Source of the DNA: Isoptericola sp. AK164
Lineage (GTDB): Bacteria > Actinomycetota > Actinomycetes > Actinomycetales > Cellulomonadaceae
Assembly (NCBI RefSeq): GCF_029643425.1
Contig: NZ_CP119106.1
Location: forward strand, 2,790,001-2,854,000
Length of the DNA stretch: 64,000 nucleotides
Direction of reading: 5' to 3'
Shown one piece after another: positions 53,830 to 62,698 of this stretch; position 1 is the stretch's first letter; each line of letters opens with the position of its first letter. Position numbers and translations under genes: made by a program. The notes below the pieces were generated by a model. It was given only the letters and a program-made list of their open reading frames with translations. It did no database searches and had not been told where the DNA came from.

Positions 53830-54587
53830 GCGCCGCCACCCCCAGCCGGGGCTCCCGCGGTGTTGGCCAGCCTCGGGTTGGAGGCCGGCTTCAGGCCGAA
53901 CGTCTCACGCAGGGTGGGCCGCGTACCGCGGCCGAGCCGCCGCTTGGCGCGCTCCTCCAGGATGTTCATCCCCCAGGTCAGCAGGTAGGCGATGATGAAG
54001 TACACGATCAGACCGGCCGTGTAGCTGAAGAACGTGTCGGCCGTGGCCCGCCGCAGCTCGACGGTCCAGAAGTTCACGTCCTGCAGCGTGATGTAGTACG
54101 CCAGCGCCGACCCCTTGAGGAGCTGGATCAGCAGGTTGGCCAGCATGGGGATCATCAGCGCCCACGCCTGCGGGAAGATGACCCGCCGCACCTTGTGGAA
54201 CCACGTCATGTTCAGCGCGGTCGCCGCCTCCCACTGCCCCTGCGGGACCGACGCGATCGACCCGCGGACCACCTCGGAGGCGTAGGCGCCGTAGTTGAGC
54301 CCGAGCGCCACGATCGCCACGGCGAGCGCTTCCATCTTGAAGCCGAACACGGGCAACACGTAGAAGAGCCAGAAGAGCTGGACCACGAGCGACGTGCCGC
54401 GGAAGAACTCGACGACGACGCGGGACGGCCCGCGCACCCAGAGAGTCTGGGTGCGCGAGCCGAACCCGAGCAGCACAGCGATGACGACGGCGAGGAGAGC
54501 CCCGCCCACGGTCATCAGCAGCGTGACAAGAACCGCGTCCCCGAGGAGCGGGAGCCTCTCGACGAGGTCCTGGATGTCATCGGACAT
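53826..54587 (-). CDS. ehuC: Amino-acid/ectoine ABC transporter permease (EhuC-like)
   Basis: A 253-residue permease of the HisMQ family. The EAA loop is VRGSIASVPQGQWEAATALNM, almost the same as its partner's. FFRGTSLVVQLFWLFYVLPVFG and the Arg-rich C-terminal tail fit EhuC. ATG 54587; starts 4 nt after the binding-protein stop. Confidence 0.83.
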   Translation of the reverse strand: MSDDIQDLVERLPLLGDAVLVTLLMTVGGALLAVVIAVLLGFGSRTQTLWVRGPSRVVVEFFRGTSLVVQLFWLFYVLPVFGFKMEALAVAIVALGLNYGAYASEVVRGSIASVPQGQWEAATALNMTWFHKVRRVIFPQAWALMIPMLANLLIQLLKGSALAYYITLQDVNFWTVELRRATADTFFSYTAGLIVYFIIAYLLTWGMNILEERAKRRLGRGTRPTLRETFGLKPASNPRLANTAGAPAGGGGA

Positions 54588-54591
54588 GCGG

Positions 54592-55554
54592 TCAGGAGCC
54601 CATCCCCAGCTCTTCGGTGATGGCCTCGAGGTCGCCCTCGCACAGCATCTCAGCCGTCAGACCCTCCGGCGGGAACTCCGCCGCGCTGAAGCCGAACGGC
54701 TCCATGATCTCGAGCCAGGCGGCCTCGTCCGCGAGGATCGGGGCGAGGCCCTCGTTGTAGGCGTCGAGCAGCTCGGTGTCCCCCTGGCGGAAGACCTCGG
54801 CGCCGGCACCGATCTGGGACACGCCGTTGATCGTGGCGGTGAACGCCTCGGTCGCCTCGACGGGCTGGTCGGTCTCCTCGGCCAGCGCGCGCAGCGAGAT
54901 GCCGGTGAGCGCGTAGGCGTCGGCACGGCCGGACACCACGGCGTCCAGACCGGCCTGACGGTCCGGGACCTCCATGGCCTCGACGTCGGTCTCGTCGGCG
55001 TAGCCGGCCTCGATGGCACCCGAGGTAACGGCCAGCGTCAGCCCGCTGCCCTCGATCGACTGCCAGTCGGTCAGCCCCTCCGGGTTGCCCTCGGGGACGA
55101 GGAAGGCCGTGGTGTACATGATCGTGGGCTCGGCGAAGGCGACCTGCTCGCAACGCTCCGGGAGGATCGACATGCCGGCGCTGACGGCGTCGAACCGGTC
55201 GGCGTTGACGCCCGGGATGAGCGCCCCCCACTCGACCTGCGTGCCGGTGACCTCGTCGATGCCGAGCTCGCCGTAGATCTGGCGGCCGAGCTCGATGGTG
55301 GCACCGGTGAGCTCGCCGTCCTCCTCGTAGCTGTACGGCACCTCGCCGAAGAAGCCGACGTTGATCGAGCCGGCCTCCTGCAGGTCGGCGAGGGTCGACA
55401 TGGACTCGCCGTCGCCGCTGTCACCGCTGTCACCGCTGTCGGTGCTCTCCGAGCCGCCGTCGGTGCTCGAGCAGGCGGCCAGCGCGGTCAGGGCAAGGGC
55501 GGATCCGGCCGCGGCGAGTGCCCGGCGGCGGTTCGTGGTCCTGATGGATCGCAC
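54592..55554 (-). CDS. ehuB: ABC transporter substrate-binding lipoprotein (EhuB-like)
   Basis: A 320-residue binding protein. The signal peptide ends in a lipobox (LAAC at about residue 23-26), followed by an SGDSGDSGD linker. The ligand-binding part has INVGFFGEVPYSYEEDGELTG and ALIPGVNADRFDAVSAGMSILPERCEQVAFAEP, the pattern of the ectoine/hydroxyectoine protein EhuB. It is also close to other polar amino acid binding proteins, so the ligand is not certain. GTG 55554 follows GGAAGGAG. First gene of ehuBCDA, divergent from a GntR regulator. Confidence 0.82.
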   Translation of the reverse strand: MRSIRTTNRRRALAAAGSALALTALAACSSTDGGSESTDSGDSGDSGDGESMSTLADLQEAGSINVGFFGEVPYSYEEDGELTGATIELGRQIYGELGIDEVTGTQVEWGALIPGVNADRFDAVSAGMSILPERCEQVAFAEPTIMYTTAFLVPEGNPEGLTDWQSIEGSGLTLAVTSGAIEAGYADETDVEAMEVPDRQAGLDAVVSGRADAYALTGISLRALAEETDQPVEATEAFTATINGVSQIGAGAEVFRQGDTELLDAYNEGLAPILADEAAWLEIMEPFGFSAAEFPPEGLTAEMLCEGDLEAITEELGMGS

Positions 55555-55618
55555 GTGAGACTCCTTCCGTCGCCCCGGAGCACGCACGCCGCGGGGCTGG
55601 ATGTGCGGACGATTCGTT

Positions 55619-55648
55619 ACGGTAGCCCCGTTCCGAACGTTCCGACAA
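55619..55648 (-). promoter_or_regulatory. Putative ehu operon promoter
   Basis: On the minus strand TTGTCG (55648-55643), an 18-nt spacer and TACCGT (55624-55619) form a plausible sigma-70 promoter about 65 nt upstream of the ehuB start. Match is moderate. Confidence 0.35.
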
Positions 55649-55666
55649 TGGGCGTGTCGTCGCGTC

Positions 55667-55683
55667 TGATTGTCCTACAATCA
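55667..55683. promoter_or_regulatory. GntR-type operator between ehuB and the GntR gene
   Basis: TGATTGT-CCT-ACAATCA is a perfect 7-bp inverted repeat with the TNGT-N3-ACNA core of FadR/FCD-type GntR operators. It lies in the divergent intergenic region, upstream of the putative ehu promoter. Confidence 0.75.
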
Positions 55684-55794
55684 CAAGATCGGCGTGATCA
55701 CGCCCTTCGGCGCGGCAGACTTCACCCGGTGACATCTGTCTGCAACATCCGCCGGCCGGGATCGTTGTCGTGTCGTGACCTCGGAAGGAGCCCC

Positions 55795-56550
55795 ATGCAC
55801 CCGCCCCACCGGCCCGCACCCGGTGCCGCCCCGGCCCTCTCCCGCGTCACCCGACCCTCCACGGTGGACCTCATCACCGTGGAGCTGCGCAACGCGATCT
55901 ACACCGGCGCCCTGCGTGTCGGCGCGCCGATCCGTGAGATCGAGGTGGCCCGGCAGCTCGGCGTCAGCCGCGGCCCCTTCCGCGAGGCGGCGCAACGACT
56001 CGTCGCCGAGGGCCTCGTCGTCGCGACCCCGGGACGGGGCCTGTCCGTGCGCACCATCGGCAAGGACCGGATCCGTCCGCTGTACGCCGCGCGGACGATG
56101 GTGGAGACCACCGCGGCGCGCGTCGCGGTCGACACGGCGACGGCGGACCAGGTGGCCGCCGTGCGCTCGGCCCACGACGAGCTGGTGCGCGCCGACGCGG
56201 CCCACGACGCCCTGCGTGTCGGCGCCGCGGACCTCAACGTGCACTGGCAGCTCGTGGCCGCGAGCAGCAACCCGTGGCTCCTGCACTGGATGAGCACGCT
56301 GATCGTCGAGGTGCGCATCGCCAGCTTCACGGTCAGCGAGGAGTACGTCGTGCGCAAGGACGCCGCCGAGGCGCACGCCGACATCGTCGAACGGCTCGAG
56401 GCGCGGGACGCCGACGGCCTGGAGGCCGCGATCCGCGCGAACCTGGACGACGCGGTGATGCGCCTGCTCTCCCCGGAGCGGTTCGGCTCGGAGTCCCTGG
56501 AGGAGCCGCGGCCGCTGCCGCCGCCGCGGCTCGACCCCCTCCACCTCTGA
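55795..56550 (+). CDS. GntR family regulator (FCD subfamily)
   Basis: A 251-residue regulator. The N-terminal winged HTH is REIEVARQLGVSRGPFREAAQRLVAEGLV (about 35-65). A C-terminal all-helical FCD ligand domain (about 95-230) follows. It is divergent from the ehu operon and a GntR operator lies between them, so it probably controls that operon in response to the imported solute. ATG 55795 follows GGAAGGAG. Hairpin element H4 lies 20 nt after its stop. Confidence 0.88.
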   Translation: MHPPHRPAPGAAPALSRVTRPSTVDLITVELRNAIYTGALRVGAPIREIEVARQLGVSRGPFREAAQRLVAEGLVVATPGRGLSVRTIGKDRIRPLYAARTMVETTAARVAVDTATADQVAAVRSAHDELVRADAAHDALRVGAADLNVHWQLVAASSNPWLLHWMSTLIVEVRIASFTVSEEYVVRKDAAEAHADIVERLEARDADGLEAAIRANLDDAVMRLLSPERFGSESLEEPRPLPPPRLDPLHL

Positions 56551-56570
56551 CACCCCGCAGCGGCCATGAA

Positions 56571-56632
56571 GCTGTGGGCATGAAATCTGCAGCTCTGCCC
56601 CCAGGCTGAGCTGCAGATTTCATGCCCACAGC
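56571..56632. repeat. Long hairpin element, copy H4
   Basis: Arms 56571-56595 and 56608-56632 are perfect 25-bp complements. The outer GTTGT..ACAAC seen in H2 and H3 is GCTGT..ACAGC here, changed on both sides. It lies between the GntR and the convergent serine-hydrolase gene. Confidence 0.95.
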
Positions 56633-56687
56633 ACACGGATGCCGGTCGCCAGGGATCGGACGCCGCGCACAGGGAGCCGGCGATCGT

Positions 56688-58241
56688 CTAGCGGGAAGCG
56701 TGCGCCCGGCGCTGACGTTCGAAGTCGTCCGCGCGCCACGAGGTCATCCCGCCGACGACGGCGGCGGTCGGCCGGCCGTCGGCCTCCCGCAGGACCTGGA
56801 TCGGCTCACCGACCGGACCGAACCCGGCGTGCGGCTCCGGCCGCAGCACGTCGCCGTCGACCTCGAGGCGCTCGGCGCCGTCCAGCGGGTCCGCCCGCCG
56901 CGGGTCGACCGCCCACAACCGGTCCCCCAGTCGCGCCACGTCCGTCATGCCCCACAGGTTGGCGAACCGGCCCGTCCAGCGGTCCAGCGGGTGCGGGGCC
57001 ACGGTGCCGCCGTCGTCCGGCGACCGCTCGGCCGCATTCTCGCCGTCGTCCGGCGACTCGCCGTCCGGGGTGGCCGGCGCGACGAGGCCACCGCCGTCGT
57101 GCTGAGAACCGGCCCCGGCATGGGCCTCGAGACCCTCCAGAGCCGCCGTGACCAGCCCGAACATCCCGAGCGCGAGGGCGTCCGCCGGCCCGTCGATCGC
57201 GTTCGTCAGGACGGCGACGGCGATGCGCTCGGACGGGTCGAACCACGTCCGCGTGATCTGCCCCGGGAACCCGCCCGAGTGCCCGACCAGCCGGCGGCCG
57301 CCGACCTCGCGGGTCTCGAACCCGAGCCCGTAGCCCCGCCGCGGGCTGTGCGGACGGTCGATCACCGACTCGTCGCGCTGCAGCAGGCGACGCGTCGCTG
57401 GTCGCACCAGGGTCGAGCCGTCCGCGTGCGCGTCCGCCCAGCGCACCAGGTCGCGCGCCGTCGAGCAGAAGCCGGTCGCGGCCGACAACGCACCCGTGGT
57501 CACCGCCGCCACCGGCAGCCGGCCGTCCGCGAACATCGTCGCCAGCCCCGGAGCGGCGAGCGCTCGCGCGCTGTGCCCGACGACGGCGCGGCGGGCGACG
57601 TCGTCGTCCAGCTCCGGCGTGGTGTCGGCCAGGCCCAGCGGCTCGATCAGCTCGGTGCGCACGTGCTCGCTGTACCGGGTGCCGGTGATCTCCTCGATGA
57701 CCATCCCGAGCAGGCCGTAGGCGAGGTTGGAGTACTTGAAGTGCTCCCCGCGACCGAAGACCTCCCCGTGGCTGAGGACCTCGTCGAGCAGCGTGGCACG
57801 GTCCGGGAACGGGGTCGCGAGCTGCCAGTAGTCGGCGTCGTGGCCGTCGCGCAGCACGCCGCCGGTGTGCCCGAGCGCCTCGCGCACCGTCACGCGCCCG
57901 ACGTCGGAGCCGTCGAGCTCGGCGACGTGCCGGGACAGCGGGTCGTCGAGACGCAACCGGCCGGCATCGATGAGCCGGGCGACCGCCGTCGCGGTGAACG
58001 TCTTGGAGTGCGAGGCGACCCGGAAGACGTGGTCCGGGCGCAGCGGCGTCCCGGAGGTCAGATCCGTGACGCCCCACGCGCCGTCGAGGACGAGCTCGCC
58101 GTCGATGCTCACCGCGTACTGCACCCCGGGCAGACGGGCCAGACCGGCCTGCGTGGCCACCCAGTCGGCCAGGTAGGCGGTGTTCAGGCGGTCGGCGGTG
58201 GCGCCCGGGTGGTGCACGGGCTGCGCGGTGCGGGGGGTCAT
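56688..58241 (-). CDS. Serine hydrolase, class C beta-lactamase/PBP fold
   Basis: A 517-residue protein with an intact motif set: SxxK in RVASHSKTF, YxN in FKYSNLAYG, and HSG in LVGHSGGFPG. The C-terminal 130 residues (from about HPLDRWTGRFANLWG) form a lipocalin-like DUF3471-type domain after an Asp/Glu-rich linker. Likely a D-peptidase or esterase rather than a secreted beta-lactamase, since no signal peptide is seen. ATG 58241. It is divergent from the ABC exporter genes. Confidence 0.85.
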   Translation of the reverse strand: MTPRTAQPVHHPGATADRLNTAYLADWVATQAGLARLPGVQYAVSIDGELVLDGAWGVTDLTSGTPLRPDHVFRVASHSKTFTATAVARLIDAGRLRLDDPLSRHVAELDGSDVGRVTVREALGHTGGVLRDGHDADYWQLATPFPDRATLLDEVLSHGEVFGRGEHFKYSNLAYGLLGMVIEEITGTRYSEHVRTELIEPLGLADTTPELDDDVARRAVVGHSARALAAPGLATMFADGRLPVAAVTTGALSAATGFCSTARDLVRWADAHADGSTLVRPATRRLLQRDESVIDRPHSPRRGYGLGFETREVGGRRLVGHSGGFPGQITRTWFDPSERIAVAVLTNAIDGPADALALGMFGLVTAALEGLEAHAGAGSQHDGGGLVAPATPDGESPDDGENAAERSPDDGGTVAPHPLDRWTGRFANLWGMTDVARLGDRLWAVDPRRADPLDGAERLEVDGDVLRPEPHAGFGPVGEPIQVLREADGRPTAAVVGGMTSWRADDFERQRRAHASR

Positions 58242-58350
58242 GGGCGAAACCCTAACGACCCAGCGGGCGCCCGTCCGCCGAACGATGAATTCTCTGTCGG
58301 TGCCGCGTCCTACGTTCTACATTGGCAGCACACCCACCGAGGAGACCCTC

Positions 58351-59370
58351 ATGCGCGACGGGCCACAGCACGCGGTCGAGGCCACCGGCCTCGTCAAGCA
58401 CTTCACCTCCGGCAAGAAGACGACGAAGGCCGTCGACGGCGTCGACCTGGCCATCCCCACCGGCAGCGTGTACGGCCTGCTGGGGCCCAACGGTGCCGGC
58501 AAGACGACGGTCGTGCGGATGCTCGCCACGCTGCTGCGCCCGGACACCGGGACCGCGAAGGTCCTCGGCCACGACGTCGTGTCCGATGCCGACGCCGTCC
58601 GTGCCGCCGTCGGGCTCACCGGCCAGTACGCCTCGGTGGACGAGGACCTCACGGGGACCGAGAACCTGCTGATGCTGGCCCGGCTGTACGGGTTCCGCGG
58701 GCCTGCGGCACGGCAGCGGGTCGCCGACCTGCTCGCGGCGTTCAGCCTCACCGACGCCGGTGGACGACAGGTCAAGACCTACTCCGGCGGCATGCGGCGG
58801 CGCATCGACCTCGCCGCCTCCTTGGTGCTGTCCCCGCGCGTGCTGTTCCTCGACGAGCCCACGACCGGGCTGGACCCGCGATCGCGCAACCAGGTGTGGG
58901 ACATCGTGCGCGTGCTGGTCCAGGACGGCGCGACGGTGCTGCTGACCACGCAGTACCTCGAGGAGGCCGACCAGCTCGCCGACCGCATCGGCGTGATCAA
59001 CCACGGCCGGCTCATCGCCGAGGGCTCGCCCAGCGAGCTCAAGCACTCCGTCGGCCAGGGCGCGGTGACGCTGCGGCTCGCCGACGCCGGGCGACGGGCC
59101 GAGGCGGCCGCCGTCGTGCAGCGGGTGCTCGGGACCGAGCCGACGCTGCCCACCGACCCGTACGGCCTGACCGCCCGGGTGCCCGACGACGGCACGCACC
59201 GGGTGGCGCAGGTCCTCCCCGCGCTCGAGGAGGCCGGGATCGCGGTCCCGGAGTTCTCCCTCGGCCAGCCCAGCCTGGACGAGGTGTTCCTGACGCTGAC
59301 CGGCGAGCCGCTGCCGGAGGACGAGCAGGGCTCGGACGAGCCCGCCCTCGAGCAGGAGGTGTCCCGATGA
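58351..59370 (+). CDS. ABC exporter ATPase (DrrA/daunorubicin-resistance type)
   Basis: A 339-residue ATPase. Walker A GPNGAGKTT, Q-loop GLTGQYASVDEDLTG, signature YSGGMRRRIDLA and Walker B VLFLDEPTTGLDP are intact. The C-terminal extension with SLDEVFLTLTG is typical of the DrrA family, which drives export of drugs or lipids. ATG 58351 follows GAGGAGAC. Its stop overlaps the permease ATG by 4 nt. Confidence 0.92.
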   Translation: MRDGPQHAVEATGLVKHFTSGKKTTKAVDGVDLAIPTGSVYGLLGPNGAGKTTVVRMLATLLRPDTGTAKVLGHDVVSDADAVRAAVGLTGQYASVDEDLTGTENLLMLARLYGFRGPAARQRVADLLAAFSLTDAGGRQVKTYSGGMRRRIDLAASLVLSPRVLFLDEPTTGLDPRSRNQVWDIVRVLVQDGATVLLTTQYLEEADQLADRIGVINHGRLIAEGSPSELKHSVGQGAVTLRLADAGRRAEAAAVVQRVLGTEPTLPTDPYGLTARVPDDGTHRVAQVLPALEEAGIAVPEFSLGQPSLDEVFLTLTGEPLPEDEQGSDEPALEQEVSR

Positions 59371-60191
59371 CCGCCGTCGACATCAGCACCACCACGCTGC
59401 GCGAGGCCGTCGCGCTGGAGGAACGGCCGTCGCGCCCGTCGGCCGTCTCGACGTCGCTGACGTTCGGGTGGCGAGCGCTGCTCAAGATCAAGCACGTGCC
59501 GGAACAGCTCTTCGACGTGCTGGTCTCCCCCGTCGTCTTCACCCTGATGTTCACGTACCTGTTCGGCGGGGCCCTGGCCGGGTCGACGACGGCGTACATC
59601 CAGTTCCTGCTGCCCGGGATCCTGGTGCAGACGATCATCATCGTCACCGTCTACACCGGCTACACGCTGAACTCCGACATCACCAAGGGTGTCTTCGACC
59701 GCTTCCGCTCCCTGCCGGTCTGGCGGCCGGCACCGATCGTGGGCGCGCTGCTCGGGGACCAGGTGCGGTACACGATCGCGTCGGTCATGTGCATCGGGCT
59801 CGGGCTCGTCATCGGCTTCCGGCCGGACGGCGGTGTCCTCGGGGTGGTCGCGGGCGTCGCGCTGCTGCTGGTCTTCGCCTTCGCGCTGAGCTGGATCTTC
59901 ACCATCCTCGGCCTGCTGCTGCGGACCCCGAACGCCGTGATGGGCGTGTCGATGATGGTGCTCATGCCGTTGACGTTCGCGTCGAACATTTTCGTCGACC
60001 CCTCGACGATGCCGTCCGGGCTGCAGGCGTTCGTGGACGTCAACCCGGTCACGCACCTGGTCACGGCGGTCCGCGGCCTGATGGGCGGGGTCGTCGACGC
60101 CGGCGACATCGTCACCGTGCTCGTCTCGGCGGTGGTGATGACCGCGGTGTTCGCGCCGATCACGATGTACCTCTACCGCAACCGCCACTGA
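59367..60191 (+). CDS. ABC-2 type permease (DrrB-like)
   Basis: A 274-residue integral membrane partner of the preceding ATPase, with about six helices. Family segments: PEQLFDVLVSPVVFTLMFTYLFGGA, FLLPGILVQTIIIV, DRFRSLPVWRPAPIVGAL and the late FVDVNPVTHLVTAVRGL. Probable drug or lipid export. ATG 59367 is coupled to the ATPase gene. Confidence 0.92.
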   Translation: MTAVDISTTTLREAVALEERPSRPSAVSTSLTFGWRALLKIKHVPEQLFDVLVSPVVFTLMFTYLFGGALAGSTTAYIQFLLPGILVQTIIIVTVYTGYTLNSDITKGVFDRFRSLPVWRPAPIVGALLGDQVRYTIASVMCIGLGLVIGFRPDGGVLGVVAGVALLLVFAFALSWIFTILGLLLRTPNAVMGVSMMVLMPLTFASNIFVDPSTMPSGLQAFVDVNPVTHLVTAVRGLMGGVVDAGDIVTVLVSAVVMTAVFAPITMYLYRNRH

Positions 60192-60257
60192 CCCGGCACG
60201 TCCCTCCGTGCGCCACCCCACCCGCCCGGGCCGACCCGGCCGACCCGGCCGCCCCAT

Positions 60258-60321
60258 CGTTGTGGGTGTGAAATCTGCAGTCGACACGCCGAAGCCGGCT
60301 ACAGATTTCACGCCCACAACG
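60258..60321. repeat. Long hairpin element, copy H5
   Basis: Arms 60258-60280 and 60299-60321 pair over 23 bp with one wobble and one mismatch, the most degraded copy. The CAT/ATG of the core is CAC/GTG here, again compensated. It lies 66 nt after the permease stop and 34 nt from the DUF559 gene's stop. Confidence 0.9.
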
Positions 60322-60354
60322 GCGGGTGCCCCCGGAAGTCGCGGAGGTCGCCGA

Positions 60355-61339
60355 TCAGATCGTGGCGCGGTACGGCACGACGACGGTCTCCGGCGTGCCG
60401 TCCGGCACCGGTGTCGGAGCGCGATCGAGCAGCGGACGGACCCGTCCCACGACGCCGCCAGGACGCACACCACCGTTCCGCGTCAGGTCGTCGCCGACCG
60501 CGACGACCACCTCGTACCCGAGCTCCTGGACCCATCGGCGTCGACGCACGTCCTCCCGCCACTGCCCGCGGTCGGTGCGGTGCTGGTCGCCGTCGTACTC
60601 GATGACGACCCGATGCTCCGGGTAGAGCAGGTCGCACCGCTTGACGTAGGTGCCGTCGGCCAGCCGGATGGTCGCGTTGACCAGCGGGCACGGCAGGTTG
60701 GCGTCCGTCAGCTGCAGTCGTGTCCGGGTCTCCGTCACCGAGTCGGTGCCGGGACGCAGGCGCGGGATCTGGGCACGGACCTGCGCGATCCCCTTGACCT
60801 TCCGGGTGCGTGCGGCGAGCCGTGCCAGTTCCGTGGGGCTCGTGAGCTCGCGGGCGTGCCGCATCATCGCGTCACCCAGCACCACGACGTCATCCGGCGA
60901 CCGCAGACCCGCGGCGACGTGGACGAAGGTCTGGGCAGGCGTCGTCACGGGCAACCCGCGAATCGTCGTCGTGTCGAGGAGCTCCTGCCGGGTGCGCGAT
61001 CACGTCCTGACGCTGGGGACGGTCGGCCGCGGCGGCGGTGACCACGTGCGGTGCGGCGCCGTCGGCCGCCAGGTCTTCCAGCGTCCACGGGACGTCGACG
61101 CCGAACAGCCGCAGGGCCGTGACGTGACTGAAGACCACGCCGTCGCCCAGGACGGGGAGCAAGGCGCGACATCGCGCCTCGAGCCCGACCGTCGCCCCGG
61201 ACGCGACGCGCACGCCGTGGAAGGGGCTGTCGAACCGGCCCTGACGCAGCGTCGTCGGCTCCACGCCCTGCGCCTGGGCCTCGGCGACGCGAAAGGGCCG
61301 GTCCGGAAGGTCGTCGTCCTCAGGCAGTGATCGCGGCAC
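60355..61339 (-). pseudogene. DUF559 (Vsr/PD-(D/E)xK-like) protein with AbiEi-type N-terminus, split by a frameshift
   Basis: The N-terminal part (from GTG 61339; FRVAEAQAQGVEPTTLRQGRF, FSHVTALRLFGV) runs in one frame and the C-terminal part (LPVTTPAQTFVHVAAG.., DLLYPEHRVVIEYDGDQHRTDRGQW) in another. Deleting one base from the C run at 60990-60992 on the minus strand joins them as AH-RQELLDTTTIRGLPVTTPAQ, the expected family sequence. The whole protein would be about 327 residues: an AbiEi-like winged helix domain followed by a DUF559 nuclease-like fold with EYDGDQH. Either a recent frameshift or a sequencing error. Hairpin elements H5 and H6 lie on both sides. Confidence 0.8.
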
Positions 61340-61416
61340 GACATGACCGTGCCAGAGCCGTCAGCACCCGCGCCGACGTTATCCACAGCCCCCGGGTCAC
61401 CCACCCACCCCCCCCT

Positions 61417-61482
61417 CTGTTGTGGGCATGAAATCTGCAGTCGACACCGGGGTGTCGACTGCAGATTTCATGCCCACAACAG
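61417..61482. repeat. Long hairpin element, copy H6
   Basis: Arms 61417-61448 and 61451-61482 are perfect 32-bp complements with only 2 nt between, the longest copy. The extra length comes from TCGACACC/GGTGTCGA next to the loop. It lies 60 nt after the stop of the UspA gene, and on the other side it is 77 nt upstream of the broken DUF559 gene's start. Confidence 0.96.
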
Positions 61483-61541
61483 GAAACGGGGCAGGGGGGC
61501 AGGGTGCCGGCGAGCGGACCGGCGGGCCGCGGTACGCGCCG

Positions 61542-62492
61542 TCAGGCGGCGGAGTCGGCCTGCAGCTCCTCGTCGCACTTGCGCGTCACCACGAGGACCG
61601 GGCACTTCGAGTGGTGCAGAACCGCCTGGCTCGTCGACCCGAGCAGCAGGCCACGGAATCCTCCGCGGCCGCGCGACCCCACGACGACGAGGTCCGCGGC
61701 GCCGGAGAACTCCGTGAGCAGCTCGGCCCCGGACCCGTCCAGCACGTGCCGCTTGATGGTCAGCCCGAGATGCTCCGACGCGACCCGGTCGACGATGACG
61801 TCCAGCCCCGCGCGGACGTCGTCGAGGATCTGCTCGTGGTCGATCTGCGACGGCAACCAGGCGAGGACCCCCGCGCCGCTGCCCAGCGGGACCCCGGCCA
61901 CGGCCACGAGCTCGGCGCCCCAGGTCTCGGCCTGCTCGACGGCGTGCCGCAGCGCGACCTCGGCGGTCGGCGACCCGTCGACGCCGACGACGATGCGCCG
62001 CACGGCGTGCACGGCGGCACCGTCCCGGCGGTCCGGACCGTCGCCCTCCTCCGGGTCCGAGCGGTACGGCACGACGACGGTCGGGCAGTGGGCGTGCGCG
62101 GGCAGCGCCGACGAGACGGTGCCGAGCAGACGCTCGGTGAAGCCGCCCCTGCCGCGCGTCCCGACGACCGCCAGGCACGCGTCGGACGACATCTCGACCA
62201 GCACCCCGGCGGCGTCACCGGTGGCGACGGTCCCCTGGACCGGGACGCCGATGCCCTCGACACGGGCCGTGGCTTCGGCGAGCACCGCCTTCGCGCCCTC
62301 GGCGATCGCCGTGTCGTCCAGCGCCGCGTACCCGCCGTCCAGCGACGCGGCCGTGAACGACGGCAGCGAGTAGGTGCACACCACGTGCAGGCGCCAGCCG
62401 ACCCGTTCGGCATATGCCGCTGCCCAGTCCAGGGCGTGCAGGCTCGGCTCGGAGCCGTCGACCCCCACCAGGACGACCTCAGGACGTGTCAT
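61542..62492 (-). CDS. Tandem universal stress protein
   Basis: 316 residues, two UspA domains. Domain 1 (about 5-145) has VLVGVDGSEPSL and VVGTRGRGGFTERLLGTVSS; domain 2 (about 165-305) has IVVGVDGSPTAE and VVGSRGRGGFRGLLLGSTSQ. Both carry the GxxGxG-N9-G(S/T) ATP-binding signature. These proteins sense or buffer stress and, in actinobacteria, are often linked to hypoxia. ATG 62492 follows GGAGGCG. Confidence 0.92.
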   Translation of the reverse strand: MTRPEVVLVGVDGSEPSLHALDWAAAYAERVGWRLHVVCTYSLPSFTAASLDGGYAALDDTAIAEGAKAVLAEATARVEGIGVPVQGTVATGDAAGVLVEMSSDACLAVVGTRGRGGFTERLLGTVSSALPAHAHCPTVVVPYRSDPEEGDGPDRRDGAAVHAVRRIVVGVDGSPTAEVALRHAVEQAETWGAELVAVAGVPLGSGAGVLAWLPSQIDHEQILDDVRAGLDVIVDRVASEHLGLTIKRHVLDGSGAELLTEFSGAADLVVVGSRGRGGFRGLLLGSTSQAVLHHSKCPVLVVTRKCDEELQADSAA

Positions 62493-62698
62493 CTCGCGCC
62501 TCCCTCGTACGTCCGGACCTCGGCGTCCGGCGAACCGTGGTTCAAGCCTAGCGAAAGCAGGCCGCAAGACGCAGCAAAGCCGGGCCGTCGGGCGGGGACA
62601 GCGCCGAAGACAGCATCCGCGCCGCCACGTCCTGCGCAGAGCACGACGCCCCGGCACTCACGCGGAGTGCCGGGGCGTCGGGAGCCGTCGCGGGACGA

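Noticed and set aside
56622-58180. Plus-strand start of the ABC exporter ATPase far upstream
   Set aside because: The frame is open only because it is antisense to the serine hydrolase. The start at 58351 has a strong SD and the family's normal N-terminus.
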